NCBI RefSeq assembly: GCF_025685415.1
Contig: NZ_JAGSYB010000001.1
Span: forward strand, 1,922,001-1,986,000
Length of the DNA: 64,000 nt
Source of the DNA: Terriglobus aquaticus
GTDB taxonomy: Bacteria > Acidobacteriota > Terriglobia > Terriglobales > Acidobacteriaceae
Reading direction: 5' to 3'
The position numbers were made by a program, and so were the translations under genes. Positions 7,736-16,738 of the stretch are shown one piece after another. Under the pieces are notes generated by a model. That model did no database searches, had not been told where the DNA came from, and saw only the letters and a list, made by a program, of their open reading frames with translations. How positions within the stretch are numbered: position 1 is the stretch's first letter; each line of letters begins with the position of its first letter.

Positions 7736-8836
7736 CTAAGCGGGGTTCTCGTTGCCTTTGTGCTGGAGGCTGTCGCTCCATTTGCGGAGGGGGCCGAAGG
7801 TGGGTTGTTCGAGGTCTCCGCCGGGGACGGTTTTCGTGTTGCCGTTGGGCTTGGGGAGTAGAGCGCGGTTCATGAGGCCGGCGGTGTTGGAGGCAAAGGA
7901 GGGGGCTACGCCGTTGATGAGGGCGGCGAGCTTGGCTTGCGGCGTGATGGTGATCTCGGCGGTGCCGTCGACCGTGGCGTTGTAGATCTTGCGCGCGGCG
8001 GAGGTGGCGGAGATGGAAGCGCCGGGCAGCGTGGCTCCGAGGGCGAACCATTGGTACTCGGCCTGGGAGTTGCCGCCGAACCGTGCGTTGACGTGCGACC
8101 CGGTGCGCATAAGGCCGGGTGAAATGAGGGTGACGTTGATGCCCGTGCCGCTCAATTCAGCGCGCAGACCCTGGGTAAAGCCGGTGAGGGCGTACTTGCT
8201 GGCGACGTAGGGCAGAAGGTGCGGAACGCCGATTTTGCCGCCGATGGAGCCGATGTTGACGATGGAGCCGGAGCGAGCCTGTTGCATGTGGGGCAGGACA
8301 GCCTGAATGGTGTGGAGCGCGCCGAAGAAGTTGATCTGCATGGACTGCTCGAAGGCTTCGAGCGGCTGGTCCTGGAACGGCGCGACGTCAATGATGCCCG
8401 CGCAGTTGATGAGGACGTCGACGCGGCCGTAGCGATCGATGGCCTGATCGATCAGGCGTTTGCAGTCTTCGGGTTTGGTGACGTCGCAGACGACGGTGAG
8501 CGCGGTGCCGCTGTTGCGGATGGCTCCGCACTGATGAAGGCGGCCCACTGCCTCGTTCAACTCGTCCTGATTGCGGGAGGCGAGGACGAGATGTGCTCCG
8601 GCCTTGCCGAAGACCTCGGCGAGCTGGAGGCCGAGACCGCGGCTGCCGCCGGTGATGACGACGATTTTGCCCAGCATGGCGCGGCGACGGTGAGCCGCGA
8701 TCATGGCCGAGGTGACCGCGACCGCCGCGCCAACGATGCCCAACGCGAGCGTGCTTTCTGCCGCGTGTTTGCGCAACTTGTATTTGCCGTACCGGCAAAC
8801 CGCGTTGCCGCCATACTGAATCGCCCGGAAAATCAT
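7736..8836 (-). CDS. Short-chain dehydrogenase/reductase with N-terminal membrane anchor
   Basis: The 366-residue protein is a classical SDR: TGGSRGLG cofactor motif at residues 62-69, NCAG near 144-147, Ser 197 in the NIGSIGG strand, and Y210/K214 in the YVASK motif. A preceding hydrophobic segment (about residues 29-47) suggests membrane attachment, and a C-terminal tail of about 60 residues extends beyond the core. SDRs of this shape occur in lipid or hydrophobic-compound metabolism, but no substrate is identifiable. It is divergently transcribed from the HspR-like regulator, with only 41 bp between the two starts, so shared control is plausible. Confidence 0.88.
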   Translation of the reverse strand: MIFRAIQYGGNAVCRYGKYKLRKHAAESTLALGIVGAAVAVTSAMIAAHRRRAMLGKIVVITGGSRGLGLQLAEVFGKAGAHLVLASRNQDELNEAVGRLHQCGAIRNSGTALTVVCDVTKPEDCKRLIDQAIDRYGRVDVLINCAGIIDVAPFQDQPLEAFEQSMQINFFGALHTIQAVLPHMQQARSGSIVNIGSIGGKIGVPHLLPYVASKYALTGFTQGLRAELSGTGINVTLISPGLMRTGSHVNARFGGNSQAEYQWFALGATLPGASISATSAARKIYNATVDGTAEITITPQAKLAALINGVAPSFASNTAGLMNRALLPKPNGNTKTVPGGDLEQPTFGPLRKWSDSLQHKGNENPA

Positions 8837-8870
8837 GTCTGCTAAGACGCCCGGGGTGTCCGCTAAGATG
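8836..8870. promoter_or_regulatory. Two-copy direct repeat between the SDR and hspR-like starts
   Basis: TGTCTGCTAAGACG (8836-8849) and TGTCCGCTAAGATG (8857-8870) match at 12 of 14 positions and are offset by 21 bp, close to two helical turns. The first copy also contains the inverted repeat GTCT/AGAC. They occupy almost the whole 41-bp divergent intergenic region, consistent with a regulator binding site. No typical HAIR element is seen here. Confidence 0.45.
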
Positions 8871-8877
8871 GACAGCG

Positions 8878-9342
8878 ATGGCTACACGCAGAAAGAAAAG
8901 CGGAGCGTACATGATTTCAGCGGTCGCTGAAATGTATGAAATTCATCCGCAGACTTTGCGTCTATACGAGCGCGAGGGTTTGCTGCGGCCGTCGCGCAGT
9001 GAAGGCAATACGCGCCTCTATACCGAGGGCGACCTGGAGCGGCTGGAGTTCATTCTGAACCTGGCACGCGACCTGGGCGTAAACATTGCCGGCATTGCCA
9101 TCATTCTGCAGATGCGGGAACGCATGGAACAGATGAACACCGAGATGCAGGGCTTTGTGGATTATGTACGGACGGAGATGCTGACGCGCATGCAACAGGC
9201 GCAGCAGCCAAGCGCCGGGCTGGTGCCGCTGCAGCGGCCGGTGCTGGCAGCGCGGGACGTGCAGAGCCGCAGCCGGTCGGAAGCGAACGCGGGGCGTGAA
9301 GCTCCCACACTGCTGGGCAAGACGAACGCGAAAAAGCGATGA
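8878..9342 (+). CDS. hspR: HspR-like MerR-family transcriptional regulator
   Basis: This 154-residue protein has one N-terminal MerR-type winged-helix domain (about residues 12-80). It includes HPQTLRLYEREGLLRPSR and NTRLYTEGDLERL, very close to heat-shock repressor HspR, followed by a GVNIAGI stretch typical of that group. HspR represses the dnaK operon in Actinobacteria and others, often with DnaK as co-repressor. The C-terminal tail is short and polar with no obvious effector domain. dnaK and dnaJ lie 14-21 kb away in this window. The stop overlaps the ATG of the next gene (ATGA), so it is translationally coupled to a glycosyltransferase. Confidence 0.82.
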   Translation: MATRRKKSGAYMISAVAEMYEIHPQTLRLYEREGLLRPSRSEGNTRLYTEGDLERLEFILNLARDLGVNIAGIAIILQMRERMEQMNTEMQGFVDYVRTEMLTRMQQAQQPSAGLVPLQRPVLAARDVQSRSRSEANAGREAPTLLGKTNAKKR

Positions 9343-10526
9343 CACCGTGGGTTTCGACCTCGGTGCTTGGCCTGGCCTATGTTGGTAGCGTCACCTCCGC
9401 GATCTATGCGGCGCTGGTGGTGGCTGCGGCGCACCGCTTCGGACGGCGACGGCAACAAGGGCAGATGCGGGCGGCGACGTTTTTTCCGCGGCTGAGTGTG
9501 TTGAAGCCGCTGCATGGAGCGGAGCCGGGCCTCGAAGAGAACCTGCGCAGCTTTTTCACGCAGGACTACCCGGGCGGATATGAGCTGCTGTTTTGCGCGC
9601 GGCACGCCGGCGATGCCGGACTGGCGATTGCACGGAGCGTGGCGGCGGAGTTCCCTGGCAGCAACGTGCGCTTTCTGACGTGTGGCGAGCCGCAGTTTCC
9701 GAATCCCAAGATGTACTCGCTGGCGGTGATGGCGCAGGCGGCGGATGCGGACATCCTGGTGACGAGCGATGCGGATGCGCGGATTGCGCCGGATCATCTG
9801 CAGCGGCTGGCCCAGGAGTTGAAGGACCCGGAGGTGGACCTGGCGTTCAGCCTGTATCTGGGCCGGGCGCAGACGCCGGAGACCTACCTGTACCTGGATG
9901 CGCTGGGCAAGTCGGTGGAGATGAACGCTGGCGTGCTGGTGGCCGACATGCTGGCGGGCACGGATTTTTCGCTGGGCGTGACGGTGATCCAGAGGCGCGA
10001 GGTGTTTGAGCTCGTGGGCGGGTTTGACGAGTTGGGCAGTTACTGGGCTGAGGACTTTGTGCTGGGGCACCGGCTGGCGGAGCAGGGCCGCGGTGTGCGG
10101 ATCAGCACGGAGGTGATCGAACTGGTGGTGACTGCCGCAAGTGCGTCGCAGAGCTTTCTTAACCAGTTGCGGTGGGCACAGAGCACGCGGAGGTCGCGGC
10201 CGCTGGGGCACCTGGGAACGGGGCTGACGTTTGCCATGCCGTTTGGGCTGCTGGGCATGTGCGTGGAGCTGGCGCATGGGAGGCTGTGGGCTGCCTTTGC
10301 TTTTCTGCTGTTTGCAGTGGTGCAGCGGGCGGCGCTGGCGTGGAGCGTGTTGCGGGCGCTGGGGTCGGCTACGGCTTTTCGCGATGCGTGTGTGTACCCG
10401 GTGCGCGACGTGTACGGCTTTGTGATCTGGTTGGCGAGCTTTTTGCCGGCGAGCACGCGGTATCACGGGACGTCGTTCCGGATTATGCCGGATGGGCGGC
10501 TGCAGGCCGAGTCGGTTTCGCGGTAA
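9339..10526 (+). CDS. hpnI: HpnI-like family 2/21 glycosyltransferase
   Basis: This 395-residue membrane glycosyltransferase resembles the bacteriohopanetetrol glucosamine-forming enzyme HpnI and ceramide glucosyltransferases (GT21). An N-terminal membrane helix precedes SVLKPLHGAEPGLEENL. The nucleotide-sugar DxD is D144-A-D146 in TSDADAR. An AEDF acidic pair and a QLRWAQ motif ((Q/R)xxRW type) follow, with several hydrophobic helices at the C-terminus. It would add a sugar to a hopanoid or similar lipid at the inner membrane. The rest of the hopanoid cluster is not in the window. It begins inside the hspR stop codon and converges with the ArnT-like gene 5 bp away. Confidence 0.75.
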   Translation: MTPWVSTSVLGLAYVGSVTSAIYAALVVAAAHRFGRRRQQGQMRAATFFPRLSVLKPLHGAEPGLEENLRSFFTQDYPGGYELLFCARHAGDAGLAIARSVAAEFPGSNVRFLTCGEPQFPNPKMYSLAVMAQAADADILVTSDADARIAPDHLQRLAQELKDPEVDLAFSLYLGRAQTPETYLYLDALGKSVEMNAGVLVADMLAGTDFSLGVTVIQRREVFELVGGFDELGSYWAEDFVLGHRLAEQGRGVRISTEVIELVVTAASASQSFLNQLRWAQSTRRSRPLGHLGTGLTFAMPFGLLGMCVELAHGRLWAAFAFLLFAVVQRAALAWSVLRALGSATAFRDACVYPVRDVYGFVIWLASFLPASTRYHGTSFRIMPDGRLQAESVSR

Positions 10527-10531
10527 GTGCG

Positions 10532-12487
10532 CTATCGGTTGGTGAGCACGAGTTTGCCGCCGGACGCAGCGAAGACGCGGGTGGGGCCGAGGCGGCCCAG
10601 GTCGGCGGCGCGGCCCTTTTCATAAGTGAGCAGGAAGATGCGTTCCGGGCCGGTCCAGGCGCGGTGCAGGTCGGCTTCGGTGGCGAAGATGGGCGGCGCG
10701 TCGGGCCAGAAGGAGCCGAACCATGGGCCGTTGACGCGGCCGTTGACCAAGAGCATGGGGTGCTGCGTGTAGAAGAGCATGGACGAGCCGAGGACGAGCT
10801 CGCCGTCGACCATAAGGCGGTCGTTGGGTTGGAGGACCTGGTTGACCTCTTGGGCGATCTCGCGGGAGCCGAGAATGGGATAGAAGCGAGCGAGGCCGCT
10901 GTGGACGCAGAGAAGAACGACGACCATGCCGGCGGACATGGTGAGGTTGGCCAGGTGGTGCTGGCTGCGGCGGCGGAGCCACCAGGCGGCGGGGCCGACG
11001 ATGAGCATGCCGACGGCGACCCAGAGTAGCGGCGCGCGGAAGAAGCCCATGGCGCGGGTGGTGAGGTCGTGCAGGTGGCCGAGCGAGACCTGGTACTGCT
11101 CGAGGCTGCTGGTGGAGAGGACTTCGGAGATGTCGGTTCCGGGCGCGGGCGGGTGCGAGAGGATGCCGAGGGTGCCGCAGACGACCGCGATCAGCAGGCA
11201 GAGCGGGAGCAGGAGGTACTGCGTCCAGAGAAGGATGGAGCGGCGGATGCGGGCGTCGGCAGAGGCGGCTGCGAGGACGCCGCCGGCCATGAGGGCCAGG
11301 GCGGGGAGAGCGGGGAGCGAGTAGTACTCCTGGCGCGAGGAGAGCGTGAAGAAGCCGAGGACCATGCCGGACCAGAGCACGAGGGTGAGCGTGCTCTGCT
11401 TGCGGAGAAAGGTTTCGGACGTGCGGTGCTGCCAGATGCGGAACGACTGACTGAGCGCGGCGGGCAGCACGATAGACCACGGCATGAGCCAGAGCACGAA
11501 CATGGACCAGAAGATGGGGATGGGGACCTGGCCGTAGTCGTGCGGGATGCGCTTGCCCTGGAAGCGCAGGAAGTGCTCGTTGATGACGTAGAACCAGAAC
11601 CAGCCGGCGCGCGCGGGCAGGCCGGTGCCGGCGGGCATGGGGATGGCGGGGTTTCGCAGGGCGGCGAGGATGTGCCACGGCAGAGCGACGGCGCAGAAGA
11701 CTGCCGCGTTCAGCACCGGGTGCATGCGGCGGAGCGCGGAGAGCTGGCGCGTGCAGAGCGCGTACAGCACGACGAAGCCGATGGGAAAGACGACGCCGAT
11801 GAGGCCCTTGGTGAGCAGGTTGAGCGCCATGACGATGCTGAACCAGACGGTGGGGGCGACCGTGCTGCGGCCGTCGCGGACGCGATCGAGCGCGATCAGG
11901 AAGAGGTGGACGCCGAGCGTCATCCAAAGGGCGTTGAGGATGTCCGGGATGTAGAAGCGGGTGAAGAGGTAGGGGCCGAGCGAGGTGGCCATGGCGAGGG
12001 CGGCGTAGAAGCCTCCGCGTTCGCCGAACAGGCGCTTGCCGAGGGCGTAGACGGCGAAGAAGAGGCCGAGGACGCAGAGCGAGAGCGGGAGGCGAGCGGC
12101 CCAATCGTGGGCGCCGAAGAGGCGCATGGAGCCGGCGGCCATCCAGTAGAGGAGGGGCGGCTTGTCAAAGAAGCGGATGCCGTCGATGTAGGGCGTGACG
12201 TAGTCGTGGCGGAGGTTCATCTCGCGCGCGACTTCGATGTAGACGGAATCGACGTCGTCGAGCAGGCCCGGGGCAAAGAGGCAGCCGAGGTGGAGGACAA
12301 GCCAGATGCCGACGAGGGCCAGAAGGGATCGTGCGCGCGCGGTGGATGCCGGTGCGGTGCCCGGCGAAGCGGGTGGTTCGAGAACGGGTGCAGTTGCGGT
12401 GGACACGAGAGCCTTCGCAGATTCTACGGTGAGGATTGCATCTTCGGTGCGTGGGCGGAGTCCAAAGGTCTGCAACATTTGGCCCAT
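10532..12487 (-). CDS. GT39/ArnT-like glycosyltransferase, paralogue 1
   Basis: This 651-residue polytopic protein belongs to the dolichyl-phosphate-mannose/undecaprenyl-phosphate sugar transferase superfamily (GT39, PMT_2, ArnT-like). The key acidic loop LLDDVDS lies at residues 75-81, followed by EVAREM and FDKPPLLYW. About a dozen hydrophobic helices and a C-terminal periplasmic region follow. Such enzymes transfer a lipid-carried sugar to lipid A, glycans or proteins on the periplasmic side. It has a close paralogue starting 71 bp away on the opposite strand. Two starts (12487 and 12478) are possible, and the first 50 residues are non-membrane and Ala/Pro-rich. Confidence 0.85.
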   Translation of the reverse strand: MGQMLQTFGLRPRTEDAILTVESAKALVSTATAPVLEPPASPGTAPASTARARSLLALVGIWLVLHLGCLFAPGLLDDVDSVYIEVAREMNLRHDYVTPYIDGIRFFDKPPLLYWMAAGSMRLFGAHDWAARLPLSLCVLGLFFAVYALGKRLFGERGGFYAALAMATSLGPYLFTRFYIPDILNALWMTLGVHLFLIALDRVRDGRSTVAPTVWFSIVMALNLLTKGLIGVVFPIGFVVLYALCTRQLSALRRMHPVLNAAVFCAVALPWHILAALRNPAIPMPAGTGLPARAGWFWFYVINEHFLRFQGKRIPHDYGQVPIPIFWSMFVLWLMPWSIVLPAALSQSFRIWQHRTSETFLRKQSTLTLVLWSGMVLGFFTLSSRQEYYSLPALPALALMAGGVLAAASADARIRRSILLWTQYLLLPLCLLIAVVCGTLGILSHPPAPGTDISEVLSTSSLEQYQVSLGHLHDLTTRAMGFFRAPLLWVAVGMLIVGPAAWWLRRRSQHHLANLTMSAGMVVVLLCVHSGLARFYPILGSREIAQEVNQVLQPNDRLMVDGELVLGSSMLFYTQHPMLLVNGRVNGPWFGSFWPDAPPIFATEADLHRAWTGPERIFLLTYEKGRAADLGRLGPTRVFAASGGKLVLTNR

Positions 12488-12558
12488 GGCAACGAAGTGC
12501 GCTTGGAACCGAAGCGTATCGTTTGTGGAAGGCCCTTGAGAGGAGAGCGACGGGAGCG

Positions 12559-14340
12559 ATGAGCGAAGAACGACCGAATCGGAGGCGCGGGTCCATCGCG
12601 TTTCTGGTACTGCTCTGGCTCTTGACGCAGGCGGTTACGATTCTGAGACAGCCGCTGCTGGACGATGTGGACTCGACCCACTCCGAGGCCGCGCGCGAGA
12701 TGCTGCTGCGCCACGATTTTGTGACGCTGTACGTGGACGGCGTCCGCTACCTGGACAAGCCTCCCCTGCCCTACTGGCTGGCGGCAGGGTCGATGGCGAT
12801 CTTTGGCCAGCATGATTGGGCGATCCGCATTCCGCTGGCGCTGGCGATGCTGGTGCTGATCCTGTACGTGTACCGCATTGGAGCGCGGCTGTATGGCGAG
12901 CGTGCAGGCTTCTACGCGGGATGCGCGATGGCGACGGCAATCGGGCCGTTTGTGTACACGCGCTTTTTCATTCCGGACGTGATGCTGGCGCTGTGGATCA
13001 CGGTGGCGTTTGACATGACGCTACGCATGACCGAAGAGTCGGAGCGCGGGCGCCGGGCGAGCGTGGCGCATGCAGCCGTGTTTGCGCTGGTGTGTACGGC
13101 CGCGGTCCTGACCAAGGGCCTGATCGGTGTGGTGTTCCCACTGGCTTTGCTGGTGGGATTTTTGCTGTTTACGGGGCGCCTGCGGTTGTTGCTGCGGATG
13201 CATCCGGCGCTGGGCACGCTGCTGTTCCTGGTGACGGCGGTGCCGTGGCACTGGCTGGCCGTTGTGCAGAATGCGGCGAGTGGTGAGTCAAAGGGCTTCT
13301 TCTGGTTCTACTTCATCAACGACCAGGTGAACCGGTACCTGAACACGCGCATTCCGCGGGACTACGATAAGGTGCCGCTGCTCTTGTTCTACGGACTGCT
13401 GTTTGTGTGGGTGCTGCCGTGGGGCGTGTTCCTGTGGCACGCGGCGGCGGAGCGGGTGCGCGGATGGCGTGCCGGCAACCACAACCTGCGGACGCCCGGC
13501 GTGCTGCTGGCGTGGTGGACGGTGCTGATCGTCGGCTTCTTTACGTTCAGCACGCGGCAGGAGTACTACACGCTGCCGGCGATTCCGGCACTGGCGCTGC
13601 TGACGGGCGCGGCGCTGGCACGGCGGGATGGCGAACAGCGAAGGCAGTGGGCGTACAGCGCATTAGCGGTGAGTGGCGTGCTGCTGGGTGTGCTGTGCCT
13701 GGCGGTGGCGGCTGTGTCGCACCCGCCGGCGCATGAGGAGCTGTGGCAGACGCTGCAGAAGCATCCGGAGGACTACGCGCTTTCGTTCGGACACCTGTTC
13801 GACTTTACGGAGAGCGCGTTCGGGTTCTTTCGGCTGCCGCTGTTGCTGATGGGCGTGAGCCTGCTGGTGCCGACGGTGGCGGCGTGGTGGCTGAAGCGCA
13901 ACGGGCGATCGTACGCTGCGAACGTTGCGCTGGCGCTGGGGATGTGCGCGGTCTTGTGCACCATCCATGTGGGGCTGGAGTACTTCTATCCGATCCTGGG
14001 ATCGAAGCCGCTGGCGCTGGCGTTGGAGAAGGAGCTACGGCCGGGCGATCGCATTGTGATCGATGGGCAGTACTCGAACAACGGCGGCGTGAACTTCTAC
14101 ACGCATCAACCGGTGTGGATGTTGAACGGGCGCACGGACACGCTGTGGTACGGGTCGCTGTATGCGGACGCGCCGAACCGGTTTGAGACGACGACGAGTC
14201 TGCTGGCGGCGTGGAAGAGTCCGCAGCGAGTGTTCTTCATCACGCACTCCGCGGTGCGAACGGACCGGTGGCTGGCACTGTTTGGCGGCAAACGAATTGT
14301 GGAGAATGGCGGCAAGTTCGTCCTGCTGAATCACGACTAG
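12559..14340 (+). CDS. GT39/ArnT-like glycosyltransferase, paralogue 2
   Basis: This 593-residue polytopic protein is a paralogue of the preceding gene. It shares the DDVDS loop (residues 35-39), AREMLLRHDFVTLY, a LDKPPLPYW motif, TKGLIGVVFP and the SRQEYYTLPA-type motif. The ATG at 12559 follows GGGAG at 6 bp spacing, and the frame upstream is ignored because it lacks family similarity. It probably acts at the inner membrane, attaching a polyprenyl-linked sugar to an envelope acceptor. The divergent pair shares a 71-bp promoter gap, which suggests coordinated expression. Confidence 0.86.
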   Translation: MSEERPNRRRGSIAFLVLLWLLTQAVTILRQPLLDDVDSTHSEAAREMLLRHDFVTLYVDGVRYLDKPPLPYWLAAGSMAIFGQHDWAIRIPLALAMLVLILYVYRIGARLYGERAGFYAGCAMATAIGPFVYTRFFIPDVMLALWITVAFDMTLRMTEESERGRRASVAHAAVFALVCTAAVLTKGLIGVVFPLALLVGFLLFTGRLRLLLRMHPALGTLLFLVTAVPWHWLAVVQNAASGESKGFFWFYFINDQVNRYLNTRIPRDYDKVPLLLFYGLLFVWVLPWGVFLWHAAAERVRGWRAGNHNLRTPGVLLAWWTVLIVGFFTFSTRQEYYTLPAIPALALLTGAALARRDGEQRRQWAYSALAVSGVLLGVLCLAVAAVSHPPAHEELWQTLQKHPEDYALSFGHLFDFTESAFGFFRLPLLLMGVSLLVPTVAAWWLKRNGRSYAANVALALGMCAVLCTIHVGLEYFYPILGSKPLALALEKELRPGDRIVIDGQYSNNGGVNFYTHQPVWMLNGRTDTLWYGSLYADAPNRFETTTSLLAAWKSPQRVFFITHSAVRTDRWLALFGGKRIVENGGKFVLLNHD

Positions 14341-14415
14341 CAGCGGCGTCCGAAGTGGTCCGCCGTGGTCGTGTATCTTGCAAGGGACCGCGCCTTTGCA
14401 CGGCTGGAGTTCCGT

Positions 14416-16032
14416 TTGCCCAAGTTCGCAGCAATCGACATCGGATCCAATTCATGCCGTCTGGCCATTGCCGAGGTTCAGCAACACAAGCTGCACATGC
14501 TGCACGAAGACCGCGAGGTAGTGCGGCTGGGCGAAAGCGTGTTCGAGACGGGGTTGATCTCACCCGATGCGATGGCGACCACGATTCGCGCGCTGAAGCG
14601 GTTCCAGAAGGCCGTGCAGACCCAGGTGGTGGATCGCGTGCGCGTGGTGGCGACCAGCGCAATGCGCGATGCGCAGAATGCGAGTGCGTTTACGGCCTGG
14701 GTGAAGAGCGAGCTGGGATGGAACGTGGAGGTGATCAGCGGGCTGGAAGAGGGCCGGCTGATTCATCTGGGCGTGACCACGCATGAGCCGGGAGCGCGCG
14801 GACGCTGCCTCTTGATCGACCTGGGCGGCGGCTCGTGCGAGATCACGTTGTCAGAGAACGGGCGCGTGCAGGAGATGGTGTCGCTGCCGCTGGGGTCGGT
14901 ACGGCTGCAGCAGGAGTTTCTGCACACCGATCCGCCGAGCCGCGAAGAGCAGAACCAGTTGAGGACCTACATCGACCGCGAGCTGCGCAAGCTGGAGCGC
15001 AAGTTCGGGCCGCAGGCGCCGATCCCGCTGGTGATCGCGACGAGCGGATCGGCGGCGGCGCTGGCGGAGGCGAGCACGGTACTGGCCGAGTCGAAGCCGG
15101 CGAAGTCCAAGGGCAAGACCTTGATCAAGCTGCCAGCGCGCAAGCCGCGCAACTTTGCCGCGCATGAACTGCGGTCGGCGCTGCGACTGGAACCGCTGAC
15201 GGCGAACACGCCCACGGTTCGTGCCCTGGCGGCGCAGCTGGTGACGATGACGAACGAGCAGCGCATGGCGGTGCCGGGCATTGGGCCGAAGCGCAGCGAG
15301 ATCATCATTGGCGGAGCGTTTGTGTATGCGGAGTTGCTGGAGCGGTTGAAGCTGAGCGGGTTTCGCTACTCGCCGCTGGGCCTGCGCGACGGCATCCTGG
15401 CGCAGATGCTGGCCGACGTGGACAACCGCGCTTCGGTGCATCGCGCCATCGAGCAGGAGCGGTGGAACGGCGTGCTGGAAATCTGCAAGCGCTACGCCGT
15501 GGACATGAAGCGGGCGGAGCCGGTGCGCAACGACGTGACACGGCTGTTCGACGATCTGCAGCGGGTGCATACGCTGTCGCCGGAGTTCCGCGAGTGGCTG
15601 GCAGCGGCGGCGATGATGCAGGGCGTGGGGCGGTACGTATCGCACCAGGGACATCACCGGCACACGCACTACCTGATCGCGAACTCGGAGATGTTCGGGT
15701 TTTCGCCGGCGCAGCGCGCGCTGGTGGCGGCGATTGCGCGGTACATGGGCAAGAGCCGGCCGGTGGCGATGGATAAGCCGATGCGGGCGGTGCCGGTGGA
15801 GCTGCACACGTCGGTGATGCAGTCGGTGGCGTTGCTGCGGCTGGCGGTGGCGCTGAACCAGGACCTGGCGAGCGATCCAGTGCGCTTTACGAGCAAGGTC
15901 TACCCGAAGCGGGTGCTGCTGCAACTGCAGGTGCGGCGCGGGTCGGCGGAGCTCGAACGCTGGGCTCTGCGCAAGGAGAGCGCTTACTTTCGCGAGGTCT
16001 TCCGCCGCGACTTGGACGTGGAGCTGGCGTAG
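14416..16032 (+). CDS. ppx: Ppx/GppA exopolyphosphatase family protein with C-terminal HD-like region
   Basis: The protein (about 538 residues) starts with AAIDIGSNSCRLAIAE, the ASKHA ATPase-type fold of Ppx/GppA phosphatases, and has LLIDLGGGSCEITL near residue 135. The middle ends with MAVPGIGPKRSEIIIGGA, also typical. The C-terminal 170 residues resemble the HD-like domain of longer Ppx proteins. It hydrolyses polyphosphate or pppGpp and so influences the stringent response. I prefer the TTG at 14416 because GGAG stands 6 bp upstream; a GTG at 14365 would add 17 residues. The 3' end overlaps sixA by 49 bp on the other strand. Confidence 0.9.
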   Translation: MPKFAAIDIGSNSCRLAIAEVQQHKLHMLHEDREVVRLGESVFETGLISPDAMATTIRALKRFQKAVQTQVVDRVRVVATSAMRDAQNASAFTAWVKSELGWNVEVISGLEEGRLIHLGVTTHEPGARGRCLLIDLGGGSCEITLSENGRVQEMVSLPLGSVRLQQEFLHTDPPSREEQNQLRTYIDRELRKLERKFGPQAPIPLVIATSGSAAALAEASTVLAESKPAKSKGKTLIKLPARKPRNFAAHELRSALRLEPLTANTPTVRALAAQLVTMTNEQRMAVPGIGPKRSEIIIGGAFVYAELLERLKLSGFRYSPLGLRDGILAQMLADVDNRASVHRAIEQERWNGVLEICKRYAVDMKRAEPVRNDVTRLFDDLQRVHTLSPEFREWLAAAAMMQGVGRYVSHQGHHRHTHYLIANSEMFGFSPAQRALVAAIARYMGKSRPVAMDKPMRAVPVELHTSVMQSVALLRLAVALNQDLASDPVRFTSKVYPKRVLLQLQVRRGSAELERWALRKESAYFREVFRRDLDVELA

Positions 16033-16538
16033 AGCTTGCCGACGACGCGCGGGTCCAGCATCCACTGCAGCATGGCGGCGCCGCGATCGAGGGTAAGGCG
16101 GGCGATGGCGCCCTTGCGCAGGCGCACGGCGGCGGGACGGCGCTCGCAGTCTTCCTGCGCGGTGGCGGCGGGTTGCAGCAACAGGCCGAGGAACTGGACG
16201 AGGTTGGGGCTGTGGCCTACGACGAGAAGCGACTCGTAGCCGCTGCATTCAGCGAGAAGCTTCTGGAACTGGGCGAAGGTGGCCTGCGGGGCGAGAGCGT
16301 CGGAGAGCAGAATCTTCTGCTCGTAGCCGGTCTCTGTGCCGACCAGCGATGCGGTTTGCAGGCTGCGCTTGAGCGGGCTGGACACGACCAGGTCGAAGGC
16401 GACGTTCATGCTGGAGAGCGTGTTGCCCAGCAGCAGGCAGTCGCGCTTGCCCTGCTTGTCGAGCGGGCGGCGCACATCGAGGACCGGGTTGGCGCGGCGC
16501 GTTCCGGCGGAGGCGTGCCGCATGACGTACAGATTCAT
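15984..16538 (-). CDS. sixA: SixA-type histidine phosphatase
   Basis: This 184-residue protein is in the histidine phosphatase superfamily, SixA branch. The phosphate-accepting H8 is in the MRHASAG motif, the second arginine is in SSPLKRSLQTA, and the second histidine is in VVGHSPNL near residue 108. SixA-like enzymes dephosphorylate phosphohistidine on proteins such as the nitrogen PTS HPr-like proteins. It is the last gene of a tightly overlapping minus-strand operon: its ATG overlaps the stop of the small gene before it. Its 3' end overlaps ppx. Confidence 0.88.
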   Translation of the reverse strand: MNLYVMRHASAGTRRANPVLDVRRPLDKQGKRDCLLLGNTLSSMNVAFDLVVSSPLKRSLQTASLVGTETGYEQKILLSDALAPQATFAQFQKLLAECSGYESLLVVGHSPNLVQFLGLLLQPAATAQEDCERRPAAVRLRKGAIARLTLDRGAAMLQWMLDPRVVGKLYASSTSKSRRKTSRK

Positions 16539-16738
16539 CCCTTTGATTCTACCGAGGCGGTGCCGCCGGTGCCCTGGTAGATGCCCGGGTCGGGCATGCC
16601 GAGGGAGGGCTGCTCGGGTTCGGGGTTGGGGATCGGGTCGCCGGGAATGGAGGGCAGGATCTCATCATCCGGGAAGGGTGGGTAGGACGGGACGGCTTCG
16701 TCGATGGGGTCGGCGTCGGTTGGGTAGAGATCACTCAT
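16535..16738 (-). CDS. Small proline-rich acidic protein
   Basis: The 67-residue product is acidic and rich in Pro, Asp and Glu, with PSYPPFPDDE and DPIPNPEPEQP stretches. It has no predicted membrane segment and looks intrinsically disordered. I accept it because its ATG overlaps the upstream methyltransferase stop and its own stop overlaps the sixA start (ATGA), so the three form a translation-coupled string. It resembles no family I can name. Confidence 0.5.
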   Translation of the reverse strand: MSDLYPTDADPIDEAVPSYPPFPDDEILPSIPGDPIPNPEPEQPSLGMPDPGIYQGTGGTASVESKG

